A DNA stretch of 64,000 nucleotides from Cordilura impudica (lineage: Eukaryota > Arthropoda > Insecta > Diptera > Scathophagidae): contig OY821517.1 in assembly GCA_963682025.1 (NCBI GenBank), positions 337,091,644 through 337,155,643 of the forward strand. Reading direction: 5' to 3'. Each line of letters starts with the position of its first letter. Position 1 is the first letter of the stretch. Of this stretch, positions 57,328 to 64,000 are shown one piece after another. The notes under the pieces were generated by a model. It did not search any database and was not told the origin of the DNA. It saw nothing but the letters and a program-made list of their open reading frames with translations. The translations under genes and the position numbers were made by a program.

Positions 57328-57589
57328 GAGTTTGAGCGGCAAGTGACTTATTACTGAGCGTCATTTCTGAGCGGTTAGTTGCCAAAATGTCATTGTCAAT
57401 GTTATTATTTATTATATATATAAAAAGTTTTTATAATAAAAGCAAAATATTTTCACAATTTTATGATTTTTATTTATGTATGACTACATTTCAACCTTTT
57501 TAACTTTTTATCGATTGAAAACAACACAAAAATGGTTGTCGTTAAGATAACAACAACAGCTGACTTTAACAATAGCGAATATCGTGTGC

Positions 57590-58045
57590 CAATTTTATTT
57601 TCTGCAACATTTGTTGTCTTCAGTTGCTCATCAGATTTCTTGTTTATAAATTTCTTGAAACATGCATTTTAAAACATCAGTCATGCGGCAGACCGGTTTT
57701 GCTTTTGCATGTTTATAAACAAAAATGTATACAAATATTATAACACAATCTGATGACTTTCTGTAGTGCAAAGTATCACACCTATGTTGTCTATAGCAAT
57801 AGGTTCACATTTCTCTCTAGAACTGTTTGTTGCAACATATGTATAGGCAAGTATTGGCTTGTGTTAACTTTATTTTCTGCAAAATTGATTAAATATTTTT
57901 GCTTAATTTATCTTGCTTATAGATATTTTGAAACATTTTTGTAAACCTTAGTTATGTTGCAGACCGTTTTTTACTTTTATATGTTTATAACCAAAAATGT
58001 ATACAAACATTCTAACACCATCTAATGACTTTCTTTTTTCTGAAA
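57590..58045 (+). repeat. R4 repeats, two copies
   Basis: TTCTGCAACATTTGTTG, TTGTTTATAAATTTCTTGAAACATG, CATCAGTCATGCGGCAGACCGG, GTTTATAAACAAAAATGTATAC (57590-57760). A second unit follows, with TTGTTGCAACATATG, CTTATAGATATTTTGAAACAT and ATGTTGCAGACCG (57820-58045). Confidence 0.7.
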
Positions 58046-58054
58046 AGTCATATT

Positions 58055-59425
58055 TATAGGTAACTTTTAAAAAAGGACAATTTAAAAAAGTCGCTTAAAA
58101 AATACCTTTAAAAAGAAGTACCTTTTAAAACGAGAATCTTTAAAAAAAATTATTACGTTTAAAAAAAATCACCTTTTAAGAAGACCACCTTTTTAACAAA
58201 ACTATTTTTATATAAGTACCTTTCCAAACAAGTACTTTCAAATAAAGAACTTTTTAAGTAAAACACCTTTAAAGGAAAGTACCTTTTAGAAAAAGTAAAA
58301 AGTAAATTTGTAAAAAAGTACCATTTCAAAAAGTCCCTTTTTAAAAGAGGTTTTTTAAAAAGTAGATTTCATAGAAAGTACCTTTTAAATAAACATCTTT
58401 TAAAACAAGTGCCTTTTACAAAAAGTATCTTAAAAAATAAAAAATAACTTTAAAAAAAGTAATTTTTTAAAAAAGTAAATTTTTAAAAAAGCACCTATCA
58501 AAAAAGTACATATTAAAAATTACCTTTAAAAAGTACCTTCGAAAGGAACCGTTTTTAAAAAAGTACCTTTAAAAAAAGTGCCTTTATAAAAAGCAGTTTC
58601 AAATAAAGTACTTTTTAAATGATATGCCTTTTTAAGAAATTACTTTTTAAGAAAGTAACTTTTCAAAAAGTACTTTTTCAAAAAAGTACCTTTCAAAAAG
58701 TGTACTTTTTCAGAAAAGTACTTTTTAAAAAAGTACCTTTTAAAGTACTTTTTAAAAAGCTACCTTTTAAAAAAAGTACCTTATAAAAAAGTACATTTCA
58801 AAAATCTAGTTTTAAATAAAGTACTTTTTAAATGATATAAAGAGAGATCTTTAAAGAGAAATCTTTTCAAAAAAGAACTTTCCAAAAAGCACTTTTTCAG
58901 AAATGTACATGTTAAAGAGTGCACTTTTTCAAAAAAATACCTTTTAAAAAAGTGCCTTTTTAAAAAGTATCCTTTTTTAAAAAAGTACATATCAAAAAAG
59001 TAACTTTTCAAAAACGTACTTTTTCAAAAAGTACCTTTTCAAAAAAGTACTTATTTCAAAAAATATCTTTTAAAGAGTGTACTTTCTCAAAAAGGTACCT
59101 TTTGATAAAAGTACATTTTAAAAAGGTACCTTTTAAAAAAAGTGCCTTCTAAAAAGTACCTCCTAAAAAGTACATTTTAAAAATCTAGTTTCAAATAAAG
59201 TACTTTTTAAATAATATACATTTTAAAGAAAGTACTTTTCAAAAAGTACTTTTCAAAAAAGACCCTTAAAAGTACCTTTTTAAAAAAGTACCTTTTTAAA
59301 AATTTCTTTTTAATTTCTACTTTTAAAAAAGTACCTTCTAAAAAAGTATCTTCTAAACAAATACTATAAAAAATTACATTTAAAAAATACCTTCAAATAA
59401 TGTACCTCTTGAAACAGTACCTACC
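58055..59425. repeat. Array of short self-complementary AAAAGTACYTTTTA units
   Basis: For 1.37 kb the sequence is made of AAAAAGTACCTTTTAAA / AAAAAGTACTTTTTAAA units of about 13-25 bp with many variants (AAGTGCCTTTT, AAGTATCTTTT). Because AAAAGTACTTTT is a palindrome, neighbouring units can pair on the same strand or across strands. The minus frame at 58781-59011 is a repeat translation. Confidence 0.88.
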
Positions 59426-59439
59426 TTATAGGAAAAGCA

Positions 59440-59960
59440 TATTTTTTCTATAGCAATATGTTTCCATTTCTCTCGAGCTTTGTTAAGATTTCTCTGGCAA
59501 CATATGTATATGAAAACTTTGGCTTGTGGCAACTTCATTTTCTGCAACATTCATTGATTCTCTTTGCGTCGGTTTTCTTTTTGATAGAGATTCTGAAACA
59601 TATACTTTAAAAACTTAGTCTTGTTGCATATAATTTTCCTATATATCTGTGGTCACAAGCGATAACCGCCTAAGTCGACTTAAGAACGATTTGAGTTATC
59701 TATGCTATCATATTCTACTAAAAACGCTTTATATTTACGTGAAATCCCCATTTCTCTAACACTGTTTAATAAAAAGTTATTAATGAAAACATACTGACGT
59801 AAGTCGTAATGTAGCCCCATTACATTTATATAAAAAGTAATTTTTCTCGAAAGCATGATTTTCGACTTAGGCGGTTAATGCTTGTGACCACAGGTATGTT
59901 TATAAACAACATTTATTCAAATGCTGTTGAGCAACATAGAATGGCAACAAAAGCTAAAAA
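59440..59960 (+). repeat. R4 repeat split by a MITE
   Basis: AAGATTTCTCTGGCAACATATG, TTTTCTGCAACATTCATTG, GATAGAGATTCTGAAACAT and CTTGTTGCATA lie before 59646. GTTTATAAACAACATTTATTC, CTGTTGAGCAACATAGAATGGC follow 59896. Removing the MITE restores the family order. Confidence 0.68.
59646..59894. mobile_element. TA-flanked MITE (TCTGTGGTCACAA), copy 2, complete
   Basis: 249 bp with inverted ends TCTGTGGTCACAAGC and the complement of GCTTGTGACCACAGG, extended by AACCGCCTAAGTCGA / GACTTAGGCGGTT. TA is present at 59644-59645 and 59895-59896. This fits a Tc1/mariner-group MITE. No coding capacity. Confidence 0.78.
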
Positions 59961-60794
59961 AAAGTTTAATATACATTTAGGGACTTGAAACAAAATTTTA
60001 ATTAAAAAAAGTTTTTTTATTTGTTTTACCTAAAAGTATGTTGCTTTTTATTATAATAATTACAAGCAACAAATGTTAACCTATCATATCGTTAACAACT
60101 CGCTTAATTTTCACTAAAATTATACTTTATATTATTTATGAATAATCGTAAATCATTTAGCATTTTCTTTTACCAATTTTTCAAAGTGTACCATCCTTCT
60201 CTCTCTTGTTTCCATGTTAATAAAAAAAATATTATTTATGACGAGCACTTTTTTATGGGGTGATTAAACCCAAATGCAACAAATAATTAATACTTTTACA
60301 TGTGTAAATTGTGTCTGTGACACTTCACACATATTCAGTTATCAAGAACAGGGGCTGGTATATTTTTTTTTCGTTTGACCGTCACTGACTTTCTTTTCTA
60401 GTGCATTGACTTAAGAACTTGTTTTTAAATTAAATTTTATTTATTAATGTTATTCGTACGGTTGTTTTTTTTTTCATTTGCTGCTGTGTTCTTTATTGCC
60501 TTTTGAACTTTATGTTAATGTTAAGCTTTAATTACTAGTTTTTTTTATGTTACAGATAATAACAAAGGATTCAAGGGCCTTAAGCTTAAAGCTTATACAT
60601 ACAAAGGAAACTATTTGTGTTGTTCTGTCTGATTTCGATTTTTTTTATTATTAAATTTCATTTAATTACAAGCTATAATAAGTGTCATTACAATTGGGTA
60701 TGCAGACGACGAATCACAATTAAGCGACAATCGTTGCTAAAAAATATTTTTTTATAAAATGTCAATAAATGTTTGAGTAAAAAAAATTTATAAT
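59961..60794. other. Spacer, no gene seen
   Basis: A/T-rich single-copy DNA without recognised features. Confidence 0.45.
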
Positions 60795-61690
60795 ATTGAT
60801 TTTCTTCGCGTTAAATATTTGCAAATAAAAATAATATATTTTTGTTTCTCTTCTAATGTAAAATTATATTGCTTCAAAATTACATTGCCAATTATTTTTT
60901 ATTTAAAATATTAATGATGCAAATCGTACCAAAAAACACATAAATAATGTTAAATAAATCTTCTCCTCGTTAATTATTTTCAGAGAAAATTTTTTTTCGT
61001 TTTATCGCATGTACAATTTTTTGTCTTCAAATTATATTGGCAATACAATTTTTTTTCGAACATTTGCATGGAAAAAAATATTTGCTGCAAAATCTTAAGA
61101 AACGTTAATTTTTTTTAATTTTTAGAGTATTAATTTTTTTTCTCAATAAATATATCCGAAGAAAATAATTTTTTGTTTTTTTTTTCTTTTTTATGTAAAA
61201 TTTTTTTTATAAAATTTTAATAATAAAAATTTTAGCACAAATAAAATTCATACCAAAGTTTTTAATAATCTTCTCTCGTTAAATATTTTCAAAGGAAAAA
61301 AAATTTTTTTTGTTTTTTTCCATGTAAAATTCTTTGGTTTCAAATTTAATTGGCAATAAAACGCTTTTCAAAAACAAAAGTTTAAAAAAATTCGAAATAA
61401 TTTAGTAAGTATTAAAAATCATGAAAAAAAGATTTTTGTGTTTGTTTTTTCTTTACGTAAATTTTTTCTTTCAAAATTTTATTGCTAATAAAAAAAAAAT
61501 TTTTTTTTTTAAGTTTTCATACGAAAAACATTTGTGAAAAATATTTTTTATAAAATGTTTATAATAGAAATTTTACAAAAAAAAATTAATTAAAATTTTC
61601 TCGTTTCACAGAGAATTTTTTTTTGGAATTTTCCTCTAGTATTGTTTTTGGAATGAAATTAAAATAAAATTCTTATAAAAATTATCATTA
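60795..61690. repeat. Decayed ~130-180-bp tandem repeat
   Basis: CTCGTTAAATATTTTCA-like words near 60808, 60968, 61142 and 61274 are followed by TTTTTTGTTTTT, ATGTAAAATT and TTCAAATTATATTGGCAATA-like words in the same order. A further diverged unit lies near 61430 and similar words recur near 62760 and 63050. Confidence 0.6.
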
Positions 61691-61859
61691 AATATTTATT
61701 GTTAAAACATTTTATTTTTTTTATTTTTTTTTTTTTTTTTTTTTTATTTAATCAATTTCTTGTTTTTTTTATTTTTTTTTTTCTCCTGAAATTTTTTGTT
61801 ATAAGGAATTTTTTTTTTTTTTTACCTTGGTAAATATTTTTTTTAATTTTATTATATAA

Positions 61860-62040
61860 AAACTCTGTCAAGTCAACTTTATTTTTTGCAACATTTGTTG
61901 TAGTTAGTTGCTCATTAACTTTCTCGTTTATAGATTTCTTGAAATTTGTATTTTAAAATATCAGTAATTTTACTTTTTATATGTTTATAAACAAAAATGT
62001 ATAAAAATATTATAACACAATCTGACGAATGTGTGATTAT
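61860..62040 (+). repeat. R4 repeat
   Basis: TTTTTTGCAACATTTGTTGTAG, GTTTATAGATTTCTTGAAAT, TATCAGTAATTTTACTTTTATATG (the GTTGCAGACCG block is lost), GTTTATAAACAAAAATGTATA and AACACAATCTGACGA. It resembles the copy at 57590 most. Confidence 0.6.
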
Positions 62041-62189
62041 AGGTAATGGGAAGTTAATAATAAAATTTTCCTAGATTAAAACAAAATTTTTATAAAATAT
62101 TTAATTATTACTTTCATGCCATTAAATATTTATTTTTAAACATTTTTATATATTTATATATACTTATTATATATTATATATTTATATAT

Positions 62190-62525
62190 TTATTTTTTAT
62201 TGTTTATAATTATTATTATTACTTTTTTCAATTAACTTTTTTTCCTTTTTTTTTTTATTTAAATTTTTTTGTTATACGAATTTATTTTTTTTTCACCTCG
62301 TTATATATTTTTTTTTATTTTAAAATATTTTATTGATTTTTTTTTTTTGTTTACAATATTAATAATAATTATTATTATTATTTTTTTTAATTAACTTTTT
62401 TTTCCTTTTTTTATTTAAAATTTTTTGTTATAAGAATTTATTTAATTTTTTTCCACCTCGTTTTATATTTTTTTTTTTTTTAATATTAAAATATTTTACT
62501 GATTTTTTTTTTGTTTATAACATTA
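62190..62525. repeat. ~180-bp tandem duplication of T-rich DNA
   Basis: TTAACTTTTTTTCC, ATTTTTTTGTTATA.GAATTTATTT, TTTC.CCTCGTT.TATATTTTTT and AAAATATTTTA.TGATTTTTTTT occur twice in order, near 62230-62350 and 62388-62520. A third diverged copy may lie near 61745-61850. Confidence 0.6.
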
Positions 62526-63250
62526 AGTGTTTTTTCCGGTTTTTTTTTTTTTTTGTAGTATTTTCTTATAATTTTTGTTGATAAAAAATTTTTTATTCAA
62601 AAACTCTCATACAAAAAAATTCAATGAATATAATTTTATATACAATATTATTTATAATAAAATTATCGAAGAAGACAAATAATTTTTATAATAAATTCTT
62701 ATATTAACAATTTTTTTTTGTTAAAAATTTAAAAAAAAAAATATTTACTTGATTTTTTTTTTGCCTCCTTTCTCAAAAAAAAAATGTATCGCTTCAAAAT
62801 TATAGTCAATAAAAAATTTTTTTTTTTAAATATTTTAATACACAAAATACTCGTAAAAAATATTTTTTATAAGAGGTTAGTAAAAATTGTTATCAGCTTT
62901 TGATATTATTTATTTATTGTTTATTTTTTTATTCATTGAAAGGTCGAACAACTACAATCTTAAAATATTTATTTTTATCTTATAAGATTTTTTTATATTA
63001 TTTCATTTGTTTTTGTCTGAGTATTTTTTTTTTTTTTGTAATTGATTTCTCGTGTAAAATTATTATTGGTATAAAATTTGTTTTCAAGGATTTTTATACA
63101 AATCATAAAGTTGAAAAATATTGCATAAAAGCTAATAATAATAATTTTTAATAATAAATTTTTTGGCTTTTTTTTAATTTATCGTCTAAAATTTTTTCAA
63201 AGATTTTATCTTTTTTTTAATATTTTATTTATTTTTCTTAGTGTAAAATG
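62526..63250. other. A/T-rich spacer, no gene seen
   Basis: It holds relics of the decayed repeat of 60.8-61.7 kb. The frame at 62900-63151 is Phe/Ile/Tyr-rich low-complexity translation. Confidence 0.45.
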
Positions 63251-64000
63251 CAGAGTTCAGAAAAAAACACACACTGAATAAAAAACTCGTACATATATGT
63301 AAACAAACATAACTTAGACCAACGCACACATATTTTTATTTTCATATCAATTATGTTTGTTTTTAAATTTTCTTCGGTGCCCAACACAATCATGACTGTG
63401 TTCGTTTCAATATTTCGTTATTTACACGAACATTTTTGTATCACGTACTTTTTGTTTCAATCACACATAAACCACACATTTTTGAGTGTTGCTTTATTTG
63501 AAGTTCATGTTCTGATACGTGTACTGAAAAAAAAACAGAACATGTACAATAAACAGGTTCGAGTTCAGTTATACTTTAAGTCGTGTTGTGGCTCGTGTAC
63601 TAAGAAAAAACAGAACATGTACAATAAACAGGTTCGAGTTCAGTTATATTTTAAACACGACTTAAAATATAAACACGACTTAAACACGACTTAAAATATA
63701 ACTGAACTCGAACCTGTTTATTGTACATGTTCTGTTTTTTCTTACTACACGAGCCACAACACGACTTAAAATATAACTGAACTCGAAGCTGTTTATTGTA
63801 CATGTTCTGTTTTTTTTTTCAGTACACGTACCAGAACATGAACTTCAAATAAAGCAACACTCAAAAATGTGTGGTTTATGTGTGATTGAAACAAAAAGTA
63901 CGTGATACAAAAATGTTCGTGTAAATAACGAAATATTAAAACGAACACAGTCATGGTTGTGTTGGGCACCGTAGAAGATTTAGAAACGCACATAATTGAT
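63251..64000. mobile_element. Fold-back hAT-like element C, centre-less, cut by the window end
   Basis: The same left end (CAGAGTTCAG) and arm as elements A and B, with two 75-bp units (AGGTTCGAGTTCAG at 63555 and 63630). The right arm then begins almost at once: 63650-63710 shows ACACGACTTAAAATATAA repeats where the arms meet. The 585-650-bp centre is missing. The right arm runs to the window end at the CACATAATTGAT block, about 75 bp short of the expected terminus. The left flank GTAAAATG (63243-63250) is the predicted 8-bp duplication. Frames at 63353-63694 and 63793-63993 are arm translations. Confidence 0.75.

Noticed and set aside
57188..57385. Ala-His-Arg-Ser repeat protein
   Set aside because: Read-through of the 15-bp minisatellite; unit length divisible by three keeps the frame open by chance.

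Overview
The window looks like nuclear DNA of a brachyceran fly, most likely a calyptrate (house fly or blowfly type). The reasons are its very high A+T content, an INE-1/DINE-1-like repeat family, a rosa-type (DD41D) mariner, A|T-flanked insect Helitrons and CAACAA/GTTGTT-rich spacers typical of fly introns. I found no intact host protein-coding exon, tRNA, rRNA or CRISPR array. The longer open frames are translations of low-complexity DNA or of repeats. Transposase relics are the only real coding-derived sequence.

Layout. 1-10 kb: spacer with a Harbinger-like MITE, three INE-1-like copies (one carrying a 335-bp insertion with an 8-bp target duplication) and, at 8864-8903, a juxtaposed 3'/5' splice site with branch point and pyrimidine tract. 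That site matches the ratchet-point signature of recursive splicing and suggests the window lies inside a very long intron of a gene on the + strand. 10.3-13.7 kb: an imperfect (TTTTA)n tract of about 2.7 kb, split by a 584-bp element with 104-bp terminal inverted repeats (TIRs). 15-20 kb: Helitron, D37E transposase fossil, INE-1-like copies, a complete but frameshifted DD41D mariner and a Tc1-type MITE. 21.5-25.3 kb: a tandem array of a ~285-bp dimeric unit, split by a 2156-bp fold-back element with perfect 8-bp target-site duplications (TSDs) and hAT-like ends. A second copy (30.0-32.2 kb) has the same arms but an inverted centre. A third, lacking the centre, begins at 63.25 kb and runs off the window.

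33.5-44.5 kb: another mariner relic, several copies of an unnamed ~250-bp repeat rich in TGCAACAT (called R4 here), more Helitrons, a 5'-truncated retroposon, and a head-to-tail pair of INE-1-like elements. 46-57 kb: a palindromic element with a 243-bp tandem duplication, a TTTTGCGA-type array, a ~430-bp array split by an 1825-bp Helitron carrying seven 157-bp repeats, and a Helitron split by an INE-1-like copy and ending at a GC-rich 15-bp minisatellite. 57-64 kb: R4 copies, a 1.4-kb array of short self-complementary AAAGTACTTT-like units, a TA-flanked MITE and further A/T-rich arrays.

No gene pathway can be read from this window. What it shows is a layered insertion history: old local tandem families (R4, the 285-bp and 430-bp arrays) were invaded by INE-1-like elements, Helitrons, mariners and fold-back hAT-like elements. 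Exact insertion boundaries can still be read in several places.
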